Of a DNA stretch of 64,000 nucleotides, positions 41,269 to 50,964 are shown piece by piece. The stretch is from Ruminococcus sp. Phil15 (GTDB lineage Bacteria > Bacillota > Clostridia > Oscillospirales > Ruminococcaceae): contig MSHC01000023.1 in assembly GCA_001940995.1 (NCBI GenBank), forward strand, positions 331 to 64,330, read 5' to 3'. Under the pieces are notes generated by a model. The model did no database searches. It saw nothing but the letters and a program-made list of their open reading frames with translations, and had not been told where the DNA came from. Position 1 is the stretch's first letter; each line of letters starts with the position of its first letter. The position numbers and the translations under genes are program-made.

Positions 41269-44193
41269 GTGAAAACAGACAAGTTAAAGCGGATAACAGC
41301 GCTGATGCTCGCCCTTGCATTTACATTCTCGGCAATACCGACGGCGTTTGCCGATGACGCAGCAGCCGCTGAAGCTTCTTCATCGGGAACGGACGCTGAA
41401 AGCTCTTGGGAAGAAAGAAATTCGATTATTTCCTACGGCGAATACCTTGAGAAGCACGCAGACGCAGCGCTCCCCGACAAGGAGATTTACATCTACGGAA
41501 AGGACTTCACTTCAAAGAGCGACGAAACATCTGCAAGCGTCATTACGGTAGACGGCAAGCAGGACGTCCTCAACTGGGAAAGCCAGGACGGCGAGCTTAC
41601 CTATGAGTTTGACGTCGCAGAGGAGGGCTTCTACAACATACTTTTCTCCTACGAGGCGCTCTCAAGCCCGGCAAATGAAATAGAGTTCGCCCTTTCATTT
41701 GACGGCGAAATTCCTTACGACACAGCTTCAAGACTTACACTCAGCAAGGTGTGGGTCAACGAAACAGATATCACACAGGACTTCAACGACAACGATATAA
41801 GACCGGGTCAGGTTGAAAAGGTTATGTGGCAGAAAGCATACCTCGAGGACGTTGACGGACTTTACAACGGCGCATTGGAGTTCTATCTCACAAAGGGTAA
41901 GCACACTCTTACTCTTTCCTCTACAAAGGCAAGATTTGCTATCGAATATATCAAGCTTTGCAGAGATTCAGTTCCTCAGCCGTACGTTGCCCCTTCAGAC
42001 TCCGAGCTTGCCGCTTCAAACGGCGTGGGAATCATCAAGCTCGAGGGCGAAGACGCAGATTATAAGAGCGACAGAACGCTCTTCCCTACATCTGACAGAA
42101 CATCTTACCTCACTTCTCCGTCAGACCCTACCAAGACAAAGTACAATACTATCGGTAAGGACAGCTGGGCAAAGGCAGGTCAGGAGGTCACATGGAGCTT
42201 CCATATCGACAAGTCAGGCTATTATAAAGTAGGTATCAGAGCAAGACAAAGCACAATGAGAGGCTTCTATTCAAACAGAAAGCTCTATATCGACGGCGTC
42301 TGCCCTAACGCAGAGTCGGCACAGCTCAAATTCTACTACTCAACAGACTGGACTCTTACAGTTCCTGAAACAGCAAACGGCGACACGATTTACTACTACC
42401 TCGAAGCAGGCGACCATACCATTACGCTCGAGTCTGTTCCGGGTGAAATAGGCGAGATCATGGACGACCTTGACAGCCTCGTTCAGGAAATCAATAACTA
42501 CTACCGTGAGATCCGTCAGATTACAGGCCCTTCGCCTGACGAATACACAGACTACAATATCGACACCGTTATCCCTGAAGTAAGAGATGACTTCAAGTCG
42601 TTCAGCAACCAGCTCAAGGATCTCCAGAAGCAGGTTGACGAGCTTATGAGCAGCGGCGGAAACGAGGCTGTAACGCTTAACGAAATGGCAATCATTCTCG
42701 ATAAGTGCGTTAAAGACCCTTGGAAGATCCCTACGCTTATGTCGCAGATCAAGGATAACGTAACAGCGCTTTCTTCTTGGATGCTTACCTACAGAGAACA
42801 GCCGCTTGAGCTTGACTTTGTTGAGATCGCATCTATCGACGAAAACTTTACAAGCGTTAAGTCGTCCTTCTTTGAGAGCCTCAAGTTTAGCTTCCTCTCA
42901 TTCATCGGCTCCTTCTTTGAGGATTATAACACACTCTCCTCTGAAGAAGGCAAGGCAAATACGCTTTCCTGCTGGATTACTTTAGGCCGTGACCAGGCAC
43001 AGGTAGTTCGTGCAATGATCGAAAACGACTATAACCCTAATGCAGATACTAAGATTGCATTAAAACTCGTTCAGGGCGGTATCCTTGAATCCACAATGGC
43101 AGGCAAGGGACCTGACATAGGCTTGTTTATGGGCGGAGACTACCCGATACAGCTCGCAGCCCGTGACCTCATCGTCGATATCTCACAGTACGATGACTAC
43201 GCTGATGTAACAACACGTTTCTCTAAGGACGCTATGACGCTCTATACTTATAATGACGGCGTTTACGCCCTCCCTGTCCAGCAGACGTTCCCTATGATGT
43301 TCTACCGTGACGATATCCTCTCCGAGTACGGCATCAACGGCGCTACTGACATTCAGACATGGGAAGACCTCATCGGTATCCTCCCAACGCTTCAGAGAAA
43401 TTACCTCGAGGTAGGTCTTATCCTCCCTGTAAATACTACTCAGAACGGTACAACAACTGTTCCTACAACAACGGAAGCAGGAAGCACATTCGCAATGCTT
43501 ATGCTCCAGCAGGGCCTTAACTTCTACAACGAGGGCCTTACAAAGACAACCTTTGACAACCAGATCGCCGTTGATGCGTTCGAGATGTGGACAGAGTTCT
43601 ATACCAAGTACAGCTTCCAGCAGACATACGACGCTCTTACAAGATTCAGAACAGGTGAAATGCCAATCGTTATCCAGGGCTATACATTCTATAATACGCT
43701 CGCTGTTACAGCTCCGGAAATCAAGGGCGCATGGAACTTCACCCTCGTTCCGGGTACGGAGCAGGCTGACGGAACAATCAATCACGCTTCTAACTCCTCA
43801 GGCTCAGGTGCGATAATCTTTACGTCCTGCAAGAACCAGGACGCAGCTTGGGACTTCATCAAGTGGTTTACTTCAACAGAGGCCCAGGTAGAGTATGCGA
43901 ACGACATCGAAGCCGTTCTCGGAACTCTCGGTAGATTTGATACGGCAAACGTCGAAGCGTTAAAGCAGATCTCATGGTCGTCAGCCGAGCTTGAGCTTTT
44001 ACTTGAACAGCTCGAACAGCAGGTCGAAATTCCTATCATTCCTGCAACCTACGGCGTAACGAGAAATATCGTAAACGCATTCCGTGCAGTAGTAAACGAC
44101 GCCGATAACGCAAGAGATACTCTTATGTGGTACAACAGAGATATCAACGCCGAAATCGAGCGTAAGCGTGAAGATTTAGGTCTTAATGATTAA
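41269..44193 (+). CDS. Large solute-binding protein with CBM-like domains
   Basis: A 974-aa exported protein. The start is GTG 41269, six bases after AAAGGTGG. Signal peptide MKTDKLKRITALMLALAFTFSAIPTAFA. Two beta-sandwich carbohydrate-binding-like modules follow (about 65-235, LTYEFDVAEEGFYNILFSYEA; about 255-395, VTWSFHIDKSGYYKVGIRAR), then a helical segment (about 400-500). A family-1 solute-binding domain occupies about 575-960 (GGILESTMAGKGPDIGLFMG, FPMMFYRDDILSEYG). No lipobox Cys is seen, so the anchor is unclear. At twice the usual size, it looks built to hold a polymer or surface glycan while feeding the permeases. Confidence 0.85.
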   Translation: MKTDKLKRITALMLALAFTFSAIPTAFADDAAAAEASSSGTDAESSWEERNSIISYGEYLEKHADAALPDKEIYIYGKDFTSKSDETSASVITVDGKQDVLNWESQDGELTYEFDVAEEGFYNILFSYEALSSPANEIEFALSFDGEIPYDTASRLTLSKVWVNETDITQDFNDNDIRPGQVEKVMWQKAYLEDVDGLYNGALEFYLTKGKHTLTLSSTKARFAIEYIKLCRDSVPQPYVAPSDSELAASNGVGIIKLEGEDADYKSDRTLFPTSDRTSYLTSPSDPTKTKYNTIGKDSWAKAGQEVTWSFHIDKSGYYKVGIRARQSTMRGFYSNRKLYIDGVCPNAESAQLKFYYSTDWTLTVPETANGDTIYYYLEAGDHTITLESVPGEIGEIMDDLDSLVQEINNYYREIRQITGPSPDEYTDYNIDTVIPEVRDDFKSFSNQLKDLQKQVDELMSSGGNEAVTLNEMAIILDKCVKDPWKIPTLMSQIKDNVTALSSWMLTYREQPLELDFVEIASIDENFTSVKSSFFESLKFSFLSFIGSFFEDYNTLSSEEGKANTLSCWITLGRDQAQVVRAMIENDYNPNADTKIALKLVQGGILESTMAGKGPDIGLFMGGDYPIQLAARDLIVDISQYDDYADVTTRFSKDAMTLYTYNDGVYALPVQQTFPMMFYRDDILSEYGINGATDIQTWEDLIGILPTLQRNYLEVGLILPVNTTQNGTTTVPTTTEAGSTFAMLMLQQGLNFYNEGLTKTTFDNQIAVDAFEMWTEFYTKYSFQQTYDALTRFRTGEMPIVIQGYTFYNTLAVTAPEIKGAWNFTLVPGTEQADGTINHASNSSGSGAIIFTSCKNQDAAWDFIKWFTSTEAQVEYANDIEAVLGTLGRFDTANVEALKQISWSSAELELLLEQLEQQVEIPIIPATYGVTRNIVNAFRAVVNDADNARDTLMWYNRDINAEIERKREDLGLND

Positions 44194-44213
44194 GAAAGGG
44201 GGAGCAAAAAATA

Positions 44214-45158
44214 ATGGCAGTTAAAACCGCAGTAAAAGACGCTCCGCTTAATAAGCAGAGCAAGAGTAAATACACCTGGCATATGATGAAGATCAATAAA
44301 GCCTGCTATGCAATGCTCGCCCCGTTTATGATCCTCTTCACAATATTCACGGTAATTCCTGTTATAATTACCCTGCCGCTTGCATTTACTAACTTCAATA
44401 TGGCTCAGTTTCCTGAGTTCACAGGACTTTCAAACTTCTATACACTGTTCCTAAACGACGATACGTTTATGCTCGCAGTGCAGAACACTCTCGTTTTCGC
44501 AGTGTTTACAGGACCTTTCAGCTATGTGCTAAGCTTTATCCTCGCTTGGCTCATCAATGAAATGCACCCTGTGCTGAAGACGTTCTTTACATTCGTTTTC
44601 TATGCTCCGTCAATGACTACGTCAGCTTATGTAATCTGGCAGCTCCTCCTCTCAGGCGACTCAAAGGGTTACATTAACGCTATCCTCATTAGCCTGGGCA
44701 TACTTAACTCGCCGCAGCAGTGGCTTACCGATACCAAGTATATACTTATAGTTTGTATCATCGTTCAGCTCTGGATCTCTATGGGCGCAGGCTTCCTTTC
44801 GCTTCGTGCCGGCTTCCAGAACATCGACAAGTCAATGTATGAGGCAGGCGCAATCGAAGGTATCAAGAACAGATGGCAGGAGCTTTTCCTTATTACAATC
44901 CCGTCAATGGGACCTCAGCTCCTCTTTGCAGCCGTTTTGCAGATATCAGCTTCATTTACAGTTGGCGTGGTATCCCAGAACCTCGTAGGCCTTCCTTCGA
45001 CAGACTATGCGGCTCATACGGTAATGAACCACGCTACCGACTACGGCTGGATCAGATACGAGATGGGTTACGCTTCGGCAATTTGTTTGATTCTCTTTGT
45101 CGTAATGCTCCTTGTTAATAAGCTTATTAACTGGATATTACGCAGATATGTAGACTAA
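44214..45158 (+). CDS. ABC permease, MalF type (pair 1)
   Basis: A 314-aa permease with six membrane segments. The EAA loop is MYEAGAIEGIKNRWQELFLITIPSMGP. It begins 20 bases after the binding-protein stop with AAAGGGGGAG. It pairs with the next gene. Confidence 0.92.
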   Translation: MAVKTAVKDAPLNKQSKSKYTWHMMKINKACYAMLAPFMILFTIFTVIPVIITLPLAFTNFNMAQFPEFTGLSNFYTLFLNDDTFMLAVQNTLVFAVFTGPFSYVLSFILAWLINEMHPVLKTFFTFVFYAPSMTTSAYVIWQLLLSGDSKGYINAILISLGILNSPQQWLTDTKYILIVCIIVQLWISMGAGFLSLRAGFQNIDKSMYEAGAIEGIKNRWQELFLITIPSMGPQLLFAAVLQISASFTVGVVSQNLVGLPSTDYAAHTVMNHATDYGWIRYEMGYASAICLILFVVMLLVNKLINWILRRYVD

Positions 45159-45173
45159 GGGGGTGACTGAAAA

Positions 45174-46067
45174 GTGGGTAAAAAGAAAAAGAGATATATC
45201 GAAGACATTAAGGTAAGAAAGAGTAATAAGAAGATCACAGGCTCCAGATGGGGTACTGCCCTTATCTTCATCTTCCTCTGCGTCACCGGTGTATTTATGA
45301 TATTCCCTATTTACTACGCAGTAGTTCAGTCATTCAAGCCGATTGAAGAGCTTTTCGTGTTCCCTCCTAAGCTCTACGTCCTCCACCCGACAGGAAAGAA
45401 CTACTCGGATATGATCAAGGTTGCTACAAGCCTCTGGGTACCGCTTTCAAGATATATCTTTAACAGCGTTTTCGTATCCATAGTTGTAACAGTAACAAAC
45501 GTTTTTGTATGCTGCTGCGCAGCCTTCGTCCTCTCGAAGTGCAAGTTCCCCGGCAACGCATTCTTTAATAAGCTTATCGTAACAGCACTTCTCTTTACAT
45601 CATCGGCTACTTGGATCATCCAGTTCCTCGTAATGGCAACAATGGGTATCATTGATACATACTGGGCGCTCATACTTCCAAGTATCGCAACGCCAATGGG
45701 ACTCTTCCTTATGAGACAGAGTATGTCAACCATTCACGACTCTATGATAGAAGCCGCTAAGGTTGACGGCGCAGGCCTTTTCAGAATCTGCTGGCAGGTA
45801 GTAGTACCGAACCAGAAGCCTGCTATTATGACTCTTATCATCTTTGCTTTCCAGGACGCTTGGAACAAGCAGAGCGGTACTATCATCTACTCCGAAGAGC
45901 TAAAGACGCTCCCGACAATTATGCAGCAGATCGCCGCAACAGGTATTGCACGTCAGGGTGTAACATTTGCAACTTCAGTAATACTTATGCTTCCTCCGCT
46001 TATCGTTTTCCTTATTGCCCAGAGCAACGTTATGGAAACTATGGCAAACTCAGGAATTAAGGATTAA
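45174..46067 (+). CDS. ABC permease, MalG type (pair 1)
   Basis: A 297-aa permease with six membrane segments. The start is GTG after GGGGGTGA. The coupling loop reads MIEAAKVDGAGLFRICWQVVVPNQKP. The N-terminus is Lys/Arg-rich and cytoplasmic. It pairs with the preceding MalF-type gene. Confidence 0.92.
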   Translation: MGKKKKRYIEDIKVRKSNKKITGSRWGTALIFIFLCVTGVFMIFPIYYAVVQSFKPIEELFVFPPKLYVLHPTGKNYSDMIKVATSLWVPLSRYIFNSVFVSIVVTVTNVFVCCCAAFVLSKCKFPGNAFFNKLIVTALLFTSSATWIIQFLVMATMGIIDTYWALILPSIATPMGLFLMRQSMSTIHDSMIEAAKVDGAGLFRICWQVVVPNQKPAIMTLIIFAFQDAWNKQSGTIIYSEELKTLPTIMQQIAATGIARQGVTFATSVILMLPPLIVFLIAQSNVMETMANSGIKD

Positions 46068-46110
46068 GCAGAATTTTAAGTCAAAAACTAAAATTTAGTA
46101 AAGGAAATAG

Positions 46111-47844
46111 GTGAAAACAGTGCAAATGAAAAAAGCAATTAAAAAGGCTATATCGCTTACGCTTGCCACGCTCTGTGTATCAAGCACAATGCTGACCGCC
46201 TACGCAAGCGAGCCTTATGACTCATACAGCTATGACTTCTGGGACGACCCGGTTCCTGCACAGGCTGCCTATAAGGTTAACGATACCTATACGGGCAAAA
46301 ACTTAGGACTCGAAAGACTTACAGACCCCGAAGACGAGCTGTTTATAAGCAAGAACATCTCAACCTCCCTATCGGGAGCTAAGGACATCTTCTTTGAAGA
46401 AACCTTGGAGGAGTTCTGGGTCGCAGATACGCAGAACTCAAGAATTTTAAGACTGAATAAAGATTTACAGCTTATCGGTTGCTATACAGGCGTTGACTCG
46501 ACAGAGTCCGGAAAGGCATCTTTCAATGCTCCGACAGGTATGTTTGTAAAGGTCGAGGAAAACGGCGACGTGATTTTATATGTCGGCGATACACAGAATT
46601 CCCGTATAGTAAAATGTAAGATAGTTGATGGCCTCAACTGCGAGTGCCTGCTCGAAATCGGAAAGCCCGATTCGGCAATCTATTCTTCAAAGTCAAATAC
46701 GTTCCTGCCTGAAAAGATTCTCGTTGACGGCGCAGACAATATCTATGCAGTATGTACCTCCCTCAACGCAGGTTCTGCCCAGTTTAACTATAAGGGCGAG
46801 TTCCAGGGCTTCTACGGCGCAAACCGTGTAGAAGTTACAGCAGAAATCATCAGACGTCAGATATGGAGAATTTTCGCTTCCGATGAACAGCTCAAGTCTA
46901 TGGAAAGCGCAGCACCGACAGAGTATAAGAACTTCGATATCGACGCCGAAGGCTTTATCTATACCTGTACAGAAGCCGCAAATACCACAACGGACGCCGT
47001 AAAGAAGCTTAACGCCGCAGGCTATAACATCTGGAATAACGACGCAGGCAACGAGTACCACTTCGGCGATATAGTAACAGGCAGTACATACGACGCCGCA
47101 ACAAACACAAACTACACAACAAGACTTACAGACCTCGATATCGACAAGGACGGATTTATCAATATCCTCGACTACTCAACAGGTAGAGTCTTTGTCTACG
47201 ACGAGTTCTGCAGCCTCGTTACGATTTTCGGTACAAAGAACAACAACTCCGACCAGAAGGGTAGCTTCAATGCCCCGAACGCAGTCGAAACAGCTTACGG
47301 AAACGTTTATGTTGTAGACGGCACAAAGAATGATATAACAGTCTATTCTACAACTCTCTACGGCTCATACTTAAAGCAGGCCGTTCTCCTCTACGACGAC
47401 GGTAGATACGAGGACGCAGAGCCGTACTGGCAGGAGGTTCTTGACAGAAACGGTACCTGCTCGTTCGCACTCTTGGGTCTGGGTAAAGCAGCCCTCAACA
47501 AGGGCGAATACAAGCTCGCTATGGAGTACTTTGAAGACTGCTACGCTCAGAGAAGCTACGACAGAGCATTCAAGTATTACCGTGAGCAGTGGCTGCAAGA
47601 TAACTTCATTCTCGTGTTCGTCGTTGTAGTAGCGCTCCTTATCTTTATTGCAGTATTCTCTACTCTCAAGAAGAAGGGAATAATCAAGAAGAGAGTCAGA
47701 AAGGTTAAAAAGGCCGCTCCCGAACGCAAGAAAACCAAGAAGGAACTTGAACACGAAGCTCAGATAGCAGCTGAGCTTGAAGCACAGAAAGCAGAAGCTT
47801 CGGAAGCTTTTGAAGCACAGGAAGCAGAAAAGGAGGAAGAATAA
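46111..47844 (+). CDS. NHL-repeat/TPR membrane protein
   Basis: A 577-aa protein. Start GTG 46111 is placed by AAGGA; ATG 46126 is an alternative. A signal peptide (to about residue 32) precedes a beta-propeller of NHL-type repeats (FWVADTQNSRILRLNKD, LYVGDTQNSRIVK, VYVVDGTKNDITVYS). One blade contains DIDKDGFINILD, a complete EF-hand-type calcium loop. Two TPR-like helices follow (LLYDDGRYEDAEPYWQEVLD, ALGKGEYKLAMEYFED-like), then one membrane helix (about 500-520) and a Lys/Glu/Ala-rich coiled-coil tail inside the cell. It is probably an extracellular sensor or scaffold of the cluster. Confidence 0.82.
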   Translation: MKTVQMKKAIKKAISLTLATLCVSSTMLTAYASEPYDSYSYDFWDDPVPAQAAYKVNDTYTGKNLGLERLTDPEDELFISKNISTSLSGAKDIFFEETLEEFWVADTQNSRILRLNKDLQLIGCYTGVDSTESGKASFNAPTGMFVKVEENGDVILYVGDTQNSRIVKCKIVDGLNCECLLEIGKPDSAIYSSKSNTFLPEKILVDGADNIYAVCTSLNAGSAQFNYKGEFQGFYGANRVEVTAEIIRRQIWRIFASDEQLKSMESAAPTEYKNFDIDAEGFIYTCTEAANTTTDAVKKLNAAGYNIWNNDAGNEYHFGDIVTGSTYDAATNTNYTTRLTDLDIDKDGFINILDYSTGRVFVYDEFCSLVTIFGTKNNNSDQKGSFNAPNAVETAYGNVYVVDGTKNDITVYSTTLYGSYLKQAVLLYDDGRYEDAEPYWQEVLDRNGTCSFALLGLGKAALNKGEYKLAMEYFEDCYAQRSYDRAFKYYREQWLQDNFILVFVVVVALLIFIAVFSTLKKKGIIKKRVRKVKKAAPERKKTKKELEHEAQIAAELEAQKAEASEAFEAQEAEKEEE

Positions 47845-47845
47845 T

Positions 47846-48475
47846 ATGTATGAATTCACCCCTATGGGTTGGCTCAAGCACTGCGTCTTCCACCCGATAG
47901 AAGGCTTTGAGGACCTGCGCTGGAAAAAGCAAGGCTCAATGAAGATTGCAATGGGAATTGTAGTTCTTCTCTTCGTTGCAATGGTAGTAAACAGACAGCT
48001 TATCGGTTTCCAGTTCAATGGAGCATATACAAAGGTGTTCAACGTAGTACCGCTCCTCGTTCAGAGCGTCGTATACTTCTTCACCTGGGTAATCGCAAAC
48101 TGGTCGATTTGTACGCTTCTCGACGGCGAGGGAAGATTAAAGCAGATTTGCATTAACTCCGCTTACGCCCTCGTTCCTTACATCGTAAGCGTGTTTATAA
48201 CAGTATTTCTCTCAAACTTTATGCTTCTTGAAGAAGCAATCTGGCTCAATGCAGTCTACTATCTCGGTATGGGCTGGTCGGTTGTGTTGATGTTCCAGGC
48301 AATGAAGGCGGTTCATCAGTATTCAGTGTTAAAGACATTCTTCTCGATCGTCCTCACAATCGCTGCAATGCTCATTATCCTGTTTTTGATGATTCTCCTG
48401 CTCTCACTTTTCCAGCAGGTTTATGTATTCTTCTATTCGATTTATACGGAAATTTCGTACAGAATTCGTGGTTAA
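47846..48475 (+). CDS. Yip1-family-like membrane protein
   Basis: A 209-aa integral membrane protein starting MYEFTPMGWLKHCVFHPIEGFEDLRWKKQGS. ATG 47846 lies two bases after the previous stop, with AAGGAGGAAG upstream; the track's 23 Lys/Arg-rich extra residues are the previous gene in another frame. Five hydrophobic segments follow, with a HPIEGFEDLRW entry motif and YALVPYIVSVF typical of Yip1-domain proteins. The role is unknown; it often accompanies DUF5696 and sugar-permease genes in Firmicutes (from memory). Confidence 0.78.
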   Translation: MYEFTPMGWLKHCVFHPIEGFEDLRWKKQGSMKIAMGIVVLLFVAMVVNRQLIGFQFNGAYTKVFNVVPLLVQSVVYFFTWVIANWSICTLLDGEGRLKQICINSAYALVPYIVSVFITVFLSNFMLLEEAIWLNAVYYLGMGWSVVLMFQAMKAVHQYSVLKTFFSIVLTIAAMLIILFLMILLLSLFQQVYVFFYSIYTEISYRIRG

Positions 48476-48487
48476 GGCGGTGTAGAT

Positions 48488-50962
48488 ATGCAGAATAATA
48501 AATGGAAAAAGATGCTCGTATTCGCACTCGTTCTTACAATGCTCGTTCCGTCCGGCTCAATCGTGGCAAGCTCTACCGATGAAGAAGTAGATACAACAGC
48601 CACAGGCGATACAGAAGGAACAGAAAACGAAGACGGCGAAGACGAGGAGGACGGCACGGAAGACGCCCTGCCTCCGAAGAAAACAGACGAACAGGCATTA
48701 GAGTTCTGTCAGAATGTTGCAGAAAACGACAAATATATCCTCTATTACGACTCGGGTGAGCGTGAAAAGCCTGAAGAAGATGAGGAGGATACCGAGGAAG
48801 GCGCAGAGGACTCCGAAAAGAAGAAAGAAGAACCTGAGGATATCGCAGTCGCAAGATTCGGACTCTATGTCAAGGAAACAGGCAAAGTCTGGTGGTCAAA
48901 CCCCGTTAACGCATTCGCTGATGATACGATCATCGACCCTATCAAGGGCAGAACAATGCGTGAAACGCAGAGATATCAGGTAGCCTCAAACATCACTATC
49001 ACATACGCCGACCTCAGACAGGAAAAGCGTACAACAAAAACTCTCTACTCAGCAGACGACGCAACTGAAAAGTGGAAGGAAATAAACGGCGGCATTGAAG
49101 TCACATATACCTTCAGAAGCCCCGGAATTACAATCCCCGTTCAGTATACACTCGAAGATGACGGCTTAAGAGTTTCCGTCGACACAACAAAAATCAAGGA
49201 GAAGAACACCTCGCAGGAGAACGGCAAGGTTATTACATCAGTAAGCCTCACGCCTCAGTTCGGCGCTTCTTCTGCAACAGACCTTGACGGCAACGCAATA
49301 GACGGCTATATGATAGTCCCGGACGGCTCGGGCGCTGTTATAAACTATAACAACGGTAAGTCCGATTATAACACATACTCCCAGAAGCTCTACGGCAGAG
49401 ATTATACGGCAGTTCCTCTTAACGCTCCTAAGGTAACCGAGCAGGCTTATATGCCGGTTGTCGCAACAGTAAGCGGAGACAGCGGACTCGTGTGCATCGC
49501 TGAGGAGGGCAACGCAAACGCAACAGTTATCGCAGAGGTGTCAGGTCAGAATAATCAGGCGTTCAATTCCTGCGCATTCGACTTCGAGCTTCGCAGCTCC
49601 GATACATATTATATGAGCGGCGACTCCGGCAATAAACTCGTCGTTTACGAAAAGGGCAGCATCGAAACGCCAACCATCGCCGTTAAGTATACGCCTATCT
49701 CCGACAGCGAGGGCGTAAACTACGCAGACGTCGCAGAGGTGTTCAGAAATTACCTAAAGGCAGGCGGACTTGAAGCCTCAGTATCCGAGAACCAGTACAA
49801 CTTCTACCTCGACCTGTACGGCGGCGTAATGAAGCAGCAGTCAATCCTCGGACTCCCGTTCGACCTCAAGACTTCTATGACCTCTTTCGAGGAAGCAAAG
49901 GAAATACTTGAGAAATTCGAATCAAACGGCGTATCCGATATGGTTGTAGCCTATAACGACTGGACAAACAAGCTCATAAAGGAAAATATCTCAACAACCT
50001 TTAAGCCGTCAGGCACGCTCGGCGGCAACGGCGATTTCAAGGACCTTCAGTCTTATATGAACGGCATCAACGCAGAGCTTTATCCTACAATGGATAACCT
50101 CACAATGAACAGTTCTACATGGGGCTACTGGACTCTTACAAATACGGCGATCAGAGTTTCTAACGCTTATTCAAGACAGTCAAGCTACAGCATCGCATTC
50201 GGCGTTGAGGACAAGGGCGTTTCTCCCGCACTCCTTACTCCAAACGCATACGGCAAGGTGTTTGACGAAATCGTCGAAAGCTTTACCGATAAGGGTCAGT
50301 CAAGCGTTTCGTTCGGCAACTACTCAACAGCGCTCGTTTCCGACTTCCTCAAGAAAGACAAGTCGGTAAGATATAAGTCAATGAACACGATCATCGACGG
50401 CTACGAGCAGGCTACAAACGGCGGCCTTGACAAGATCCTCTGCGACGGAGCAAACGACTATGTAATCAAGTATGCTTCGCATATCACAGACGTTCCGCTC
50501 TATTCCAGCGGATATAACCTTACAGACTACGATATCCCGTTCTACCAGATGGTAGTCCACGGATACGTTCCTTACTCCTCAGAGTCTATCAATAAGACGT
50601 CTGACGTGCAGGAAGCATATTTGCTCTCTATCGCATACGGAGCAGGACTCCACTACGATATGATTTATGAGAAGGCATCTGAGGTTGCCGATACAGATTA
50701 CAACGACCTCTATTACGCTTACTATGGCGCATGGGTCGACGTTGCTTCCGAGCAGAACGCAGTTGCAAAGAGCGTCCTCGCTCCTGTAAGCAATATGACA
50801 ATCTCAAACTTCGAGCGCAGCGGAAGAGTTCTTACAACAACATACAGCGCAGACGGCAAGTCGGATGTTGTGGTGGTTGTAGACCTCGACAAGGCAACGG
50901 TTACAGTCGACGGCGTCGCCGTTGACCTTGGCAATACTATAATGACAGGAGGTATGGCTTAA
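48488..50962 (+). CDS. DUF5696-like secreted protein
   Basis: An 824-aa exported protein. The signal MQNNKWKKMLVFALVLTMLVPSGSIVAS is followed by a very acidic stretch (about 30-120, GTENEDGEDEEDGTED). The central part is beta-rich (FGLYVKETGKVWWSNP, LTPQFGASSATDLDGNAIDG, MIVPDGSGAVI). A probable TIM-barrel-like region starts near 470 (VSDMVVAYNDWTNKLIK, LQSYMNGINAELYPTMDN). A small C-terminal beta domain ends in DVVVVVDLDKATVTVDG. The domain order fits DUF5696. A glycan-processing or glycan-binding role is inferred from its permease neighbours. Confidence 0.75.
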   Translation: MQNNKWKKMLVFALVLTMLVPSGSIVASSTDEEVDTTATGDTEGTENEDGEDEEDGTEDALPPKKTDEQALEFCQNVAENDKYILYYDSGEREKPEEDEEDTEEGAEDSEKKKEEPEDIAVARFGLYVKETGKVWWSNPVNAFADDTIIDPIKGRTMRETQRYQVASNITITYADLRQEKRTTKTLYSADDATEKWKEINGGIEVTYTFRSPGITIPVQYTLEDDGLRVSVDTTKIKEKNTSQENGKVITSVSLTPQFGASSATDLDGNAIDGYMIVPDGSGAVINYNNGKSDYNTYSQKLYGRDYTAVPLNAPKVTEQAYMPVVATVSGDSGLVCIAEEGNANATVIAEVSGQNNQAFNSCAFDFELRSSDTYYMSGDSGNKLVVYEKGSIETPTIAVKYTPISDSEGVNYADVAEVFRNYLKAGGLEASVSENQYNFYLDLYGGVMKQQSILGLPFDLKTSMTSFEEAKEILEKFESNGVSDMVVAYNDWTNKLIKENISTTFKPSGTLGGNGDFKDLQSYMNGINAELYPTMDNLTMNSSTWGYWTLTNTAIRVSNAYSRQSSYSIAFGVEDKGVSPALLTPNAYGKVFDEIVESFTDKGQSSVSFGNYSTALVSDFLKKDKSVRYKSMNTIIDGYEQATNGGLDKILCDGANDYVIKYASHITDVPLYSSGYNLTDYDIPFYQMVVHGYVPYSSESINKTSDVQEAYLLSIAYGAGLHYDMIYEKASEVADTDYNDLYYAYYGAWVDVASEQNAVAKSVLAPVSNMTISNFERSGRVLTTTYSADGKSDVVVVVDLDKATVTVDGVAVDLGNTIMTGGMA

Positions 50963-50964
50963 CA

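Noticed and set aside
43183-43785. 200-aa minus-strand ORF inside the 974-aa binding protein
   Set aside because: Antisense shadow with no start signals or domain.
47705-47932. Lys/Arg-rich upstream extension and antisense ORFs around the Yip1-like start
   Set aside because: They are out-of-frame readings of the coiled-coil tail of the preceding gene; AAGGAGG places the start at 47846.
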